This document shows positions 16,689 to 25,667 of a stretch of DNA of 64,000 bases, in pieces. Origin of the DNA: RGIG995 sp045543655 (GTDB lineage Bacteria; Bacillota; Clostridia; Oscillospirales; UBA644); the NCBI GenBank assembly GCA_045543655.1, contig JAZPXN010000060.1:1-64000 (forward strand), written 5' to 3'. The translations under genes and the position numbers were made by a program. Under the pieces are notes generated by a model. That model did not search any database. It saw only the letters and a program-made list of their open reading frames with translations, and was not told the origin of the DNA. The first letter of the stretch is position 1. Each line of letters opens with the position of its first letter.

Positions 16689-18353
16689 ATGATCCGCGCA
16701 AAGATTATCTCTTCCCTTGAAAAGTGCTTTATCGACGAAAACGTCAGAAGCAAGCCCGCCCTGTCTTCCGCATCCATGCTGAAGAACGAACGCTATTCCT
16801 TCCAGATCTGCTACGACAACGGAATGGAACCGGTTCGGGGGGCCAGAGATTACGTACTGAAGATCGACTCTCCGCTGGAAAAATACGTCAGCGTGTACAA
16901 CGTGAGACAGATCCCGTCCTATATGCCCTGTTTCCCGGAGCATATCGACGACAACTATCTGCGCACCACACCGGGGCTTTATCCCGACCTTCTGGAGCCC
17001 TTCCGCTACAAGAGTGACCGCTTCGGGCCGGATCGCACCCTGCGCTCCCTGTGGTTTGAGATCGACCCCCAGGGGAACGCGGAGCCGGGCATCTATCCCC
17101 TTCGGATCCTGATCCGCAAAGCGGGCACCCGGAAGCCGGAGGTCGAGCTGACGCTGAAGCTGGAGATCATCAACGCCGAGCTTCCCAAGCAGGAAATGAA
17201 ATACACCCAATGGTTCTACACCGATTGCCTGATGGATCAGTACGAGGTACGGGCGTGGAGCGAAAAGCATTGGAAAATTATTGAAAACTTCATGAAAAAC
17301 GCCGTAAAATACGGCCAAAACATGATTCTGACCCCCATCGTCACCCCGGAGCTGGACACCCACGTCGGCGGGGAGCGGCCTACCACCCAGCTGGTGGACG
17401 TGGTAAAGACCTCCGACGGATACGAGTTCAACTTCGATAAGCTGGGCCGCTGGGTAGATCTTTGCGACAAGGTCGGCATCCAATGGCTGGAGATCTGCCA
17501 TCTTTATTCCCAGTGGGGCGCCGTAGCCTGCCCGAAGGTCGTGGCGAAGGTGGACGGCAAGCTGAAGAAGATCTTCGGCTGGAACACCCCCTCCGACGGA
17601 GACGAATACAAGACCTTCCTTTCCGCCCTGCTCCCGCAGATGCTGGAATATCTGAAGACCAAAAAGAACGGCGCGGACAAGCGCTGCTGGTTCCATATTT
17701 CCGACGAGCCCAGCATGGATCATCTGGAGCAGTATAAGAAGCTCAGCGATTTCCTCAAGCCCATTCTGAAGGGGTATCCCATTATGGACGCGCTGTCCAA
17801 CGTGGACTTCTACGATCAGGGACTGGTAGAGCATCCCGTGCCCTCCACCAATCATATCGAGCCCTTCCTGGAACGGAACATCCCCGATCTCTGGACTTAT
17901 TATTGCTGCGGACAGTGCAAGCAGGTCTCCAATCGCTTCCTGTCCATGCCGAGCGCCCGCAACCGGATCATCGGGCTTCAGTTCTATAAGTACGATATTG
18001 CAGGCTTCCTGCAATGGGGCTACAATAACTACAACACCCGCCAGGCCTACGCAAAGGTCAACCCCTATCTGTTCTCCGACGGAGACAACTGGGTGCAGTC
18101 CGGGGATCCCTTCTCGGTTTATCCCGGAAAGGGAGGTCAGCCCTGGCCCTCTCTGCGGCAGGTCGTCTTTGCGGAGGGACTTCAGGATATGCAGGCCCTG
18201 AAGTTGTGCGAAGAGCTGTACGGCAGAGAACGGGTGCTGGAGGAGCTGGAAAAAGGCATTGACCCCATTACCTTTAAGGTGTATCCCCACTCCGCCCAAT
18301 GGCTTTTGCACCTGCGGCAGAGAATCAACGATATGATCAAAGCAAAAGTATAA
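16689..18353 (+). CDS. GH123-like (DUF4091) protein, copy 1
   Basis: 554 aa, no signal peptide, so probably cytoplasmic. It has an N-terminal beta-sandwich of about 170 residues followed by a TIM barrel of the DUF4091 / GH123 catalytic family. WFHISDEPS contains the Asp-Glu pair expected as the catalytic residues of GH123 N-acetylhexosaminidases; GFLQWGYNNYN and the C-terminal GLQDMQALKLCEELYGRE are family signatures. The true substrate is unproven. First of three tandem paralogs with near-identical N-termini (AKIISSLEKCF). Stop to next start is 15 bp. Confidence 0.85.
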   Translation: MIRAKIISSLEKCFIDENVRSKPALSSASMLKNERYSFQICYDNGMEPVRGARDYVLKIDSPLEKYVSVYNVRQIPSYMPCFPEHIDDNYLRTTPGLYPDLLEPFRYKSDRFGPDRTLRSLWFEIDPQGNAEPGIYPLRILIRKAGTRKPEVELTLKLEIINAELPKQEMKYTQWFYTDCLMDQYEVRAWSEKHWKIIENFMKNAVKYGQNMILTPIVTPELDTHVGGERPTTQLVDVVKTSDGYEFNFDKLGRWVDLCDKVGIQWLEICHLYSQWGAVACPKVVAKVDGKLKKIFGWNTPSDGDEYKTFLSALLPQMLEYLKTKKNGADKRCWFHISDEPSMDHLEQYKKLSDFLKPILKGYPIMDALSNVDFYDQGLVEHPVPSTNHIEPFLERNIPDLWTYYCCGQCKQVSNRFLSMPSARNRIIGLQFYKYDIAGFLQWGYNNYNTRQAYAKVNPYLFSDGDNWVQSGDPFSVYPGKGGQPWPSLRQVVFAEGLQDMQALKLCEELYGRERVLEELEKGIDPITFKVYPHSAQWLLHLRQRINDMIKAKV

Positions 18354-18368
18354 GCGAGGTATCCGACG

Positions 18369-20039
18369 ATGATGCAAGCAAAACTTCTTTCTTCTCTGGA
18401 AAAATGCTTCCTGGACGAAAATATCCTGACCAAAAAGCCTCTTGGCCGGTCTTCCATGCTGAAAAACGAACGTTTTTCCTTCCAGGCCTGCTATCAGCGC
18501 AACGATAACATCGACGCTAAGGTGATCGTTCACCTGAAGATCGAATCCCCCCTGGAGGACGTGATCCACGTCACCAAGGTGCAGCACATCCCCTCCTCCT
18601 TCCCGACCTACAACATCCGGGTGGACGATAACTATCTGCGCACCACGCCCGGCCTTTACCCCGACCTGCTCGAGCCCGTCCGGGGGAAGGACGACCGTCT
18701 GGTCACCGACAGAAGCCTGCGGAGCCTGTGGTTTGAGATCGTTCCCGACGGAAAAATCGCGCCCGGCGTCTATCCCATCAAGCTGACCTTCTTCCGCCCC
18801 GATCTGACCGAAAACAATATCGAGGCCGAGCTGGAGACCGAAATTGAGATCATTGATGCAGAACTGCCCAAGCAGGACCTGATCGTCACCCATTGGTTCT
18901 ACACCGACTGTCTGATGCAGTATTACGGCGTGGAGGCCTGGAGCGAAAAGCATTGGGAGATCATTGAAAACTTCATGATCTCTGCCCGGAGCTACGGCCA
19001 AAACATGATTCTGACTCCCCTCGTCTCCCCCGAGCTGGACACCTACGTGGGCGGATACCGTCCCGTCACCCAGCTTCTGGAGATCGAAAAGAAGGGCGAC
19101 AAATACGAATTTGATTTCACCCGCCTGGGTCGCTGGATCGATCTGTGCGACAAGGTCGGCATGGAATATTTCGAGATCTGCCACCTTTATTCCCAATGGG
19201 GCTGCAAGGCCTGCCCGCAGGTCTGGGTCACGGAGGACGGCGAATACAAGCGGGTCTTCGGCTGGGATACGGAGGCCGCCGGCGACGATTATAAGAATTT
19301 CCTCTCTCAGATGATCCCCGCCTTCCTGAAATATATGAAGGAGGACCGGAAGGGCGCCGACAAGCGCTGCTGGTTCCATCTGTCCGATGAGCCCAACGAA
19401 AAGCATCTGGAGCAGTACAAGACTCTGAGCGCCTTCCTCAAGCCCCTCATCGAGGGCTATCCCATGATGGACGCCCTTTCCAAATACGAATTCTACGAGC
19501 AGGGTCTGGTGGATCATCCCATCCCGGGGACCAACCATATCGAGCCCTTCCTGGAGCACAACGTGCCCGAGCTTTGGACCTACTATTGCTGCAGCCAGGC
19601 GGTAGACGTTTCCAACCGGTTCTTCTCCATGCCCAGCGCCCGGAACCGTATCCTGGGGCTTCAGCTGTATAAGTACAATATCTACGGCTTCCTGCAATGG
19701 GGCTTCAACTTCTACAACAATCAGTATTCCTACGGCACCATCAACCCCTTCTACTGCTCCGACGGGGAGGATTTCGTGCCCTCCGGCGACGCCTATATCG
19801 TCTACCCCGGCACCGACGGCAAGGCCTGGTCTTCCCTGCGCCAGCTGGTCTTCAACGAGGGGCTGCAGGATATGCGGGCCATGAAGCTGCTGGAGGAACT
19901 GTACGGCCGGGGAAAGGCCATGGAGGTTCTGGAAGCAGGCATCGAGCCCATCACCTTCAAGAAATATCCCAAGGATGACGAATACATCCTTTCCCTGCGC
20001 CGCCGAATCAACGATATGATCAAGGCGAAGGTTCAGTAA
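18369..20039 (+). CDS. GH123-like (DUF4091) protein, copy 2
   Basis: 556 aa, close paralog of the previous gene along its whole length: AKLLSSLEKCFLDEN, TWYFxTDCL-type strand THWFYTDCLM, QNMILTPLVSPELDTYVGG, the catalytic-type WFHLSDEPN, NHIEPFLEHNVPELWTYYCC and GLQDMRAMKLLEELYGRG. No secretion signal. Differences concentrate in the N-terminal sandwich and in barrel loops, which suggests the copies have diverged in substrate without losing catalysis. Confidence 0.85.
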   Translation: MMQAKLLSSLEKCFLDENILTKKPLGRSSMLKNERFSFQACYQRNDNIDAKVIVHLKIESPLEDVIHVTKVQHIPSSFPTYNIRVDDNYLRTTPGLYPDLLEPVRGKDDRLVTDRSLRSLWFEIVPDGKIAPGVYPIKLTFFRPDLTENNIEAELETEIEIIDAELPKQDLIVTHWFYTDCLMQYYGVEAWSEKHWEIIENFMISARSYGQNMILTPLVSPELDTYVGGYRPVTQLLEIEKKGDKYEFDFTRLGRWIDLCDKVGMEYFEICHLYSQWGCKACPQVWVTEDGEYKRVFGWDTEAAGDDYKNFLSQMIPAFLKYMKEDRKGADKRCWFHLSDEPNEKHLEQYKTLSAFLKPLIEGYPMMDALSKYEFYEQGLVDHPIPGTNHIEPFLEHNVPELWTYYCCSQAVDVSNRFFSMPSARNRILGLQLYKYNIYGFLQWGFNFYNNQYSYGTINPFYCSDGEDFVPSGDAYIVYPGTDGKAWSSLRQLVFNEGLQDMRAMKLLEELYGRGKAMEVLEAGIEPITFKKYPKDDEYILSLRRRINDMIKAKVQ

Positions 20040-20059
20040 AATCAATGAAATCCGCCACC

Positions 20060-20090
20060 GCATTTCCCTCTTGTCACAAGGGGGAAATGC
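20060..20090 (+). other. Long hairpin between copies 2 and 3
   Basis: A 14-bp stem (GCATTTCCCTCTTG / CAAGGGGGAAATGC, one G-U) with loop TCA sits just before copy 3. There is no T run, so it is more likely an mRNA-stability or processing element than a terminator. Confidence 0.6.
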
Positions 20091-20112
20091 TCATATTACG
20101 AGGTGCTTTACC

Positions 20113-21783
20113 ATGCGTGTCAAACTTCTTTCCTCTCTGGAAAAGTGCTTTCTCGACGAAAGCATTTTCGACAAGGCCGACGCCCCCGAAGGCTGCTCCA
20201 TGCTGAAAAACGAAAAATTCTCCTTTCAGATCTGCTACGACATGGAAGAAACCGTAATGAATCACCAATGGGTGCAGATGAAGATCGTCTCCCCCCTGAA
20301 GGAGTATCTCCGCCTCTACCGGGTGCGGCAGATCCCCTCGTCTCTGCCCGTTTTCCGGGACAAGACCGACGACTATTATCTCCGGAAAACCCCGGGGCTG
20401 TATCCCGATCTGCTGGAGCCCTACGAGGAAATGGGCCGGCTGACGGCGGACAACAATCTGAACGCAGTCTGGCTGGAATTCGATCCCCAAGGAAAGGCAG
20501 TGGCCGGCGTCTATCCCGTCAAGGCGATTTTTTATAAGAACGACACCGACGAGATTTTGGGAGAAGTCGAAACCGAAATCGAGATCATCGACGCGGAATT
20601 GCCAAAGCAGGAGTTGATCTATACCCAATGGTTTTATCCCGACTGCCTGGCCGATTATTACGGCGTCACCGCCTTTGAAGAAGAGCATTGGCGGATCACG
20701 GAAAATTTCTTAAGAGCCGCCCGGGAATACGGGCAGAATATGATCCTGACCCCTCTGTTCACCACCGTGCTGAACTCCGCAAAAGGGGAAATCTACCGCA
20801 CCCGAAGTCAGCTCGTAGGGGTGGAAAAGAAGGGGAACGAATACTCCTTTGATTTTACCCAACTGGGGCGTTGGGTGGATCTGTGCGATAAGCTGGGCTT
20901 TGAATATTTTGAAATCGGCCACTTCTTTACCCAGGGCGGCGCCCAGTTCTCTCCCAAGGTCTACGCCACCGAAAACGGGCATCAGATCGAGCTGTTCGGC
21001 TGGAACACTCCCTCCGACGCGCCGGAATATTTTGCCTTCCTGGGGGCGTTGATCCCCGCCACGATGACCTATCTGCGGGAAGAAAAGCAGGGCGCCGACG
21101 CCCGGTGCTGGTTCCATATTTCCGACGAGCCCCGGTCTCAGGATATCGAGCAGTATTGCAAGCTGAAGGATTTCATCAAGCCTCTCATCGGCGACCGTCC
21201 CATTTTCGACGCGCTGTACGATTACCGATTCTACGAGGCGGGCATCGTGGAGCATCCCGTGCCCTGCACCAATCACGTGAAAGCCTTCGTGGAGCATGAC
21301 GTGCCCGATCTGTGGGTCTACAATTGCGGCTGGCAGACCAAAGATCACCTGACCAACCGAATCTTCTCCATGCCCAGCGCCCGGAACCGGGTGCAGGGGG
21401 TGCAGATGTACAAATACGATCTGCAGGGATTTTTGCATTGGGGCTATAACTATTATAATTCCCAGGGCTCTTATCATCCCATCAACCCCTTTATCTGCTC
21501 CGACGGAGAAGGATGGGTGCCCTCCGGGGACACCTACACGGTCTACCCCGCTCCCGACGGCACGGCCTGGCCGTCCCTGCGGCAGATCGTCTTCAACGAA
21601 GGACTGCAGGATCTGCGGGCGCTGAAACTGCTGGAAAAATTCTACGGCAGAGAAAAAGCCGTGGAAGTGCTGGAGGCAGGCATCGATCCCATCACCTTTG
21701 AAGAATATCCCATCGGCGCCGGCTGGCTTCTGAATCTGCGCAAGCGCATCAACGAGCTGATCAAAGAAAACGTAACGAAATAA
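20113..21783 (+). CDS. GH123-like (DUF4091) protein, copy 3
   Basis: 556 aa, third tandem paralog. The ATG at 20113 (MRVKLLSSLEKCF) aligns with the starts of the other copies; an upstream in-frame start would read through the intergenic hairpin. It keeps WFHISDEPR, GFLHWGYNYYN and GLQDLRALKLLEKFYGRE but is the most divergent: where copies 1 and 2 have WTYYCC it has WVYNCGW, and SAKGEIYRTRSQLVGVEKKG replaces the HVGGxRP loop. Cytoplasmic. Probably co-transcribed with copies 1 and 2 from 16625. Confidence 0.85.
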   Translation: MRVKLLSSLEKCFLDESIFDKADAPEGCSMLKNEKFSFQICYDMEETVMNHQWVQMKIVSPLKEYLRLYRVRQIPSSLPVFRDKTDDYYLRKTPGLYPDLLEPYEEMGRLTADNNLNAVWLEFDPQGKAVAGVYPVKAIFYKNDTDEILGEVETEIEIIDAELPKQELIYTQWFYPDCLADYYGVTAFEEEHWRITENFLRAAREYGQNMILTPLFTTVLNSAKGEIYRTRSQLVGVEKKGNEYSFDFTQLGRWVDLCDKLGFEYFEIGHFFTQGGAQFSPKVYATENGHQIELFGWNTPSDAPEYFAFLGALIPATMTYLREEKQGADARCWFHISDEPRSQDIEQYCKLKDFIKPLIGDRPIFDALYDYRFYEAGIVEHPVPCTNHVKAFVEHDVPDLWVYNCGWQTKDHLTNRIFSMPSARNRVQGVQMYKYDLQGFLHWGYNYYNSQGSYHPINPFICSDGEGWVPSGDTYTVYPAPDGTAWPSLRQIVFNEGLQDLRALKLLEKFYGREKAVEVLEAGIDPITFEEYPIGAGWLLNLRKRINELIKENVTK

Positions 21784-21798
21784 CCGAAAATATCCCCC

Positions 21799-21827
21799 TT
21801 GACAGAATCGGAATTCTCTATTATAAT
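21799..21827 (+). promoter_or_regulatory. Promoter of the CotH-like gene
   Basis: TTGACA (21799-21804), 17 bp, TATAAT (21822-21827). It starts only 15 bp after the stop of copy 3. Confidence 0.8.
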
Positions 21828-21862
21828 ATATAGTATAGAGAGATTTCTGCAAGGGGGATTTT

Positions 21863-23557
21863 ATGTCCGGAAAAACAAGAACCGCACTTGTCGCCATCCT
21901 GCTTTCGATCGCACTCGCCGCAGTTGCCGCCGTGGGATTCGGCCTTTGGCGTTATTTTCAGCAAAAGAACGATCCCGCCAATCAAATCCGCTCTCCCCAG
22001 ATCACCGGGGAGGTCACCTACGCCGGAGTGGAAAAAGGACGAACCGACGCGAATGCGCTGATCGGAAGCCTTACCGCCAACGGAAATCCCATGATCTACG
22101 ACGCCGGAAACGACGTATATTATCTTTCCATAGCCGACGAAGCCATCGGGAACGAAACGGGCGTCGCCTTTGCCGCCGAGAGCGCCGACGGATCGGCTGT
22201 GAATATGGTTTTCCGGGACACGGTGGATCAATATTCCTGGTTCCGTCCGGAGAATAACCGGGCGTATTTCCTGCGGGTCTATAACGAAACCGAATATCAG
22301 TCCGCCACCGTCGTCATTACCACCATGCCCTTCCTGTCCATCGAGACGAAAAACGGGGCGACCATCGGCGACGGAGATACCGAATGCACCCTGACGCTTC
22401 TGGACGGGAACTGGGAAAAGCACGGCACCGCCGCCTATACCTCTTCCGCCGCTCATATCCACGTGCGGGGAGCGTCCTCCCGTTCGTACCCGAAAAAGCC
22501 ATACCGCATCAATCTGAAGACCGACGATTATGCAGAGCAGAACAAAGTATCTCTTCTGGGGCTACGGGTGGACGACGACTGGATTCTGGACGCCATGTAC
22601 ATCGACCCGACCCGGATGCATAACAACCTGGCCACGGAGATCTGGAACACCATGTCCAAGGGCCATTATCCCACCAACAATTCCCCGGCCTCCAAGGGGG
22701 AATACGTGGAAGTGATTCTGAACGGCGAATACGTGGGGCTGTACGATCTGCTGGAGCCAGTAGACCGCAAGCAGCTGGACGTGGATCCGGAAAAGGGACT
22801 GATCATCAAAACCAACGATTGGAACGGCACCTATTTCGAAAAAGTAGAGGGATACCCCTCTTCTGCCGTCTGGATGGGCTTTGAAGTGACCTATCCCAAG
22901 GAAAAAGTCACCACCGCCACCTGGGGGGACTTTTACGATCTGGTGGAAGCCACCTCCACCGCCCGGAAGGATCCGGAATATTTCGAGCAATGGGCCGAGA
23001 AATTCGACGTGGAGAACATCACCGACTACTGGCTGTGGCTGACGGTCTTCTCTCTGCGGGACAACCGGGGCAAAAACCTCTATTGGTCCACGCTGAATAC
23101 CGAAGACGAAAACGCAAAGTATTACATGACCCCCTGGGATTGCGACTTAGCCTTCGGCTACCGGTTCGGAAAGAAGGAAACCACCCTTCTGGACGTTCAG
23201 CACCACAGAGACCACTATGAGAACGATTATATCGACGACTTCCGGTTGGTGACCGAATATCTCCGTGCCGATCTGAACGGTTCCCGAAAAACGGTGCAAA
23301 ACAAATGGAAGACCCTTTCCGCCGAGGGCGGCGTGCTGAACCTGGACTCGGTACTGCAACGCATCCGGGAAACCCGGAAATATCTGGACGATACCGGTGC
23401 CTGGGCGAGGGAACTGGAGCGCTGGCCCGACAGCATGAATCCCGATCCCGACGAAGAATTCGAATATATGGAGCAATGGCTTGTGGGCCGCTATCAATGG
23501 ATGGAGGGCCGCATCGAAGAAATGATGAACGGATTTGAATACGATGAAAAGAAATGA
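21863..23557 (+). CDS. CotH-family protein, membrane anchored
   Basis: 564 aa with an N-terminal membrane helix (VAILLSIALAAVAAVGFG) and an extracytoplasmic CotH-type domain. Motifs are HVRGASSRSYPKKPYRI, YVEVILNGEYVGLYDLLE and MTPWDCDLAFGY, with DNRGKNLYW. CotH of Bacillus is an atypical kinase that phosphorylates spore-coat proteins; members in non-spore contexts are often attached to cell-surface or cellulosome-type proteins. GGGGG before the ATG is the ribosome binding site. Overlaps the next gene by 14 bp. Confidence 0.88.
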   Translation: MSGKTRTALVAILLSIALAAVAAVGFGLWRYFQQKNDPANQIRSPQITGEVTYAGVEKGRTDANALIGSLTANGNPMIYDAGNDVYYLSIADEAIGNETGVAFAAESADGSAVNMVFRDTVDQYSWFRPENNRAYFLRVYNETEYQSATVVITTMPFLSIETKNGATIGDGDTECTLTLLDGNWEKHGTAAYTSSAAHIHVRGASSRSYPKKPYRINLKTDDYAEQNKVSLLGLRVDDDWILDAMYIDPTRMHNNLATEIWNTMSKGHYPTNNSPASKGEYVEVILNGEYVGLYDLLEPVDRKQLDVDPEKGLIIKTNDWNGTYFEKVEGYPSSAVWMGFEVTYPKEKVTTATWGDFYDLVEATSTARKDPEYFEQWAEKFDVENITDYWLWLTVFSLRDNRGKNLYWSTLNTEDENAKYYMTPWDCDLAFGYRFGKKETTLLDVQHHRDHYENDYIDDFRLVTEYLRADLNGSRKTVQNKWKTLSAEGGVLNLDSVLQRIRETRKYLDDTGAWARELERWPDSMNPDPDEEFEYMEQWLVGRYQWMEGRIEEMMNGFEYDEKK

Positions 23558-24308
23558 CCTGCCGGGAAGCGACGAGGAACGGCTTTTGACCGCCCGTATC
23601 GCGGATCAGGCCCGTCTCTGCGTGAAGAGGAACCGCCCGGTCTATACGGATTTTCTCTCCCCTGCCCAGCAGATTCTGGCGCAGAAGGCCGCCCGGGGAT
23701 CGGAGTGCGTTTTCTCCCTGTGGGGCGGATACGAGGGCGCAGAACGGAAAATGGGGGTATTTCTGCCGGGGGAATATTTCGAACCGGACTATCCCATTAC
23801 CGTCCTTGCGCTGAAGACCCGGGGAGAATATCCCGCCCATCCGGAAATCCTGGGAGCATTGACGGGGCTTGGCGTCCGGCGGGAAAAGATCGGCGATATT
23901 CTGGCCTCGGCCACCCCGCCCATGCTGATCTGCGATTCGTCCATCGCCCCCTTTCTCATGGAAAATTTCATCAAGGCGGGACGGAAGGCCTTTCGGGCGG
24001 AGGAATGTGAGATCGGAGAGATCCCCGAACCGGAGCATGAACTCAAAACCTTCACCGTCCCTTCCCTGCGGCTGGACTGCGTTGCGGCAGAAGGCTTCGG
24101 CATGGCCCGGACGAAGATGACCGACCTGATCAAAAAGGGGGGCGCTTCGTTGAACTGGGCAGAAACCGACGCTCCCTCCGACCCCATCTCCGAAGGGGAC
24201 GTGATCTCCCTGCGGGGACACGGACGGCTGACGGTTGCCGCGATCGGAGGGCATAGCAAAAAAGACCGGATCTTCGTGACGGTCAAAAAATATACCGTCC
24301 GGAAATAG
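23544..24308 (+). CDS. ylmH: S4-domain RNA-binding protein, YlmH-like
   Basis: 254 aa. The C-terminal S4 domain is clear: LRLDCVAAEGFGMARTKMTD, LIKKGGASLNW and DVISLRGHGRLTV. The upstream two-thirds matches the YlmH organisation (GGYEGAERKMGVF, then an alpha/beta domain). YlmH binds stalled 50S-peptidyl-tRNA in ribosome-associated quality control and is usually in the divIVA-ylm region; here it is isolated, overlapping a CotH gene by 14 bp. A TTG nine bases upstream is an alternative start. Confidence 0.8.
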   Translation: MKRNDLPGSDEERLLTARIADQARLCVKRNRPVYTDFLSPAQQILAQKAARGSECVFSLWGGYEGAERKMGVFLPGEYFEPDYPITVLALKTRGEYPAHPEILGALTGLGVRREKIGDILASATPPMLICDSSIAPFLMENFIKAGRKAFRAEECEIGEIPEPEHELKTFTVPSLRLDCVAAEGFGMARTKMTDLIKKGGASLNWAETDAPSDPISEGDVISLRGHGRLTVAAIGGHSKKDRIFVTVKKYTVRK

Positions 24309-24320
24309 CGTAACCGATTG

Positions 24321-24346
24321 CGAAAAACCGACGTTTTTTCGTTATC
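24321..24346 (+). terminator. Weak terminator-like hairpin after ylmH
   Basis: CGAAAAA / TTTTTTCG stem with a short GC loop region. Weak, since the stem itself is mostly A-T. Confidence 0.4.
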
Positions 24347-24380
24347 ATATTAAAAATTCAAACTGAAAAGGAGTTTACTT

Positions 24381-25664
24381 ATGGGATTGATCAAAGCCGG
24401 CATCGGCGCTCTGGGAAGCACCCTTGCCGATCAATGGAAGGAATTTTTTTACTGTGATTCTCTGGACAAGGACGTTCTCGTCACCAAGGGACGGAAGCGC
24501 ATTTCCGGCCGCTCCTCCAATACGGAAGGAAGCGATAATATTATCACCAACGGCTCCGGCATTGCCGTGGCCGACGGACAGTGCATGATCATCGTGGAGC
24601 AGGGAAAGGTAGTCGAAATCTGCGCCGAACCGGGGGAATTCACCTACGATTCCTCCACCGAACCCAGCGTTTTTGCGGGGTCGTTGGGAAAGAGCATCCT
24701 TGACTCCTTCAAAACCCTCGGACGCCGCTTTACCTACGGCGGAGACACGGGGAAGGATCAACGGGTCTATTATTTCAATACCAAAGAGATCATCGACAAT
24801 AAATTCGGCACTCCCAACCCCATTCCCTTCCGGGTGGTGGATTCCAAGATCGGATTGGATATCGACGTCTCGGTCCGTTGCTCCGGCGTTTATTCCTATA
24901 AGATCGCAGACCCCATCCTGTTCTATACCAACGTCTGCGGCAACGTGGAACGGGAATATACCAGAAGCGAGATCGACGCCCAGCTGAAGACCGAATTCAT
25001 CTCTGCCCTTCAGCCTGCTTTCGGCCGTCTTTCGGAGCTGGAGCTGCGTCCGAACCAGATCATTGCCCACAATACCGACACCGAAAACGCCATGAACGAA
25101 GCGCTGAGCAATAAATGGGGCGAATTGCGGGGGCTTCGGGTGGTCAGCATCGCCTTCGGTTCGGTCTCTCTTCCCGACGAGGATGCGGAAATGATCAAAA
25201 ACGCCCAGCACGCTGCCATCCTGCGGGATCCCTCCATGGGCGCGGCCACGCTGGTGGGGGCTCAGGCAGAAGCCATGAAGACCGCCGCCGGGAATTCCTC
25301 CGGCGCTATGAACGGCTTTATCGGCATGGGCATGGCCATGAACGCCGGGGGAACCAATCCCCAGAATCTCTACGCCATGGCGCAACAGCAGCAGGCGCAG
25401 AATCCCCCGCCCGCCGCTCCCGCCAACGGCTGGACCTGCTCCTGCGGGGCCGTCTGCGACGGGAATTTCTGCCCCAAATGCGGCGCAAAAAAACCCGTGG
25501 AAGAAACCTGGACCTGCTCCTGCGGGGCGGTGAACAAGGATAATTTCTGTCCCAAGTGCGGCGCAAAGAAGCCCGCTCCCGTTCAATGCCCCAAGTGCGG
25601 TTGGAAGCCCGAGGATCCCGCGGCGCAGATCAACTTCTGCCCCAAATGCGGAGAACGGCTGTAA
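24381..25664 (+). CDS. SPFH/YdjI-like protein with C-terminal zinc ribbons
   Basis: 427 aa. Residues 1-300 match the YdjI/virion-core-like SPFH family (FFYCDSLDKDVLVTKGRKR, NPIPFRVVDSKIGLDIDVSV). A Gly/Met/Gln-rich linker then leads to three short zinc ribbons: CSCGAVCDGNFCPKCGAKK, CSCGAVNKDNFCPKCGAKK and CPKCGW...FCPKCGERL. In B. subtilis YdjI sits with PspA (YdjF), YdjG and YdjH and helps recruit PspA during membrane stress. Here the next two genes are the YdjG- and YdjH-like partners, but no PspA gene is present. Cytoplasmic face of the membrane by inference. Confidence 0.85.
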   Translation: MGLIKAGIGALGSTLADQWKEFFYCDSLDKDVLVTKGRKRISGRSSNTEGSDNIITNGSGIAVADGQCMIIVEQGKVVEICAEPGEFTYDSSTEPSVFAGSLGKSILDSFKTLGRRFTYGGDTGKDQRVYYFNTKEIIDNKFGTPNPIPFRVVDSKIGLDIDVSVRCSGVYSYKIADPILFYTNVCGNVEREYTRSEIDAQLKTEFISALQPAFGRLSELELRPNQIIAHNTDTENAMNEALSNKWGELRGLRVVSIAFGSVSLPDEDAEMIKNAQHAAILRDPSMGAATLVGAQAEAMKTAAGNSSGAMNGFIGMGMAMNAGGTNPQNLYAMAQQQQAQNPPPAAPANGWTCSCGAVCDGNFCPKCGAKKPVEETWTCSCGAVNKDNFCPKCGAKKPAPVQCPKCGWKPEDPAAQINFCPKCGERL

Positions 25665-25667
25665 CCT

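Noticed and set aside
16542..20063. Open frame of 1173 codons on the minus strand opposite two GH123-like genes
   Set aside because: Its sequence repeats because the two sense genes are paralogs; no domain motif, and the sense genes are clearly real.
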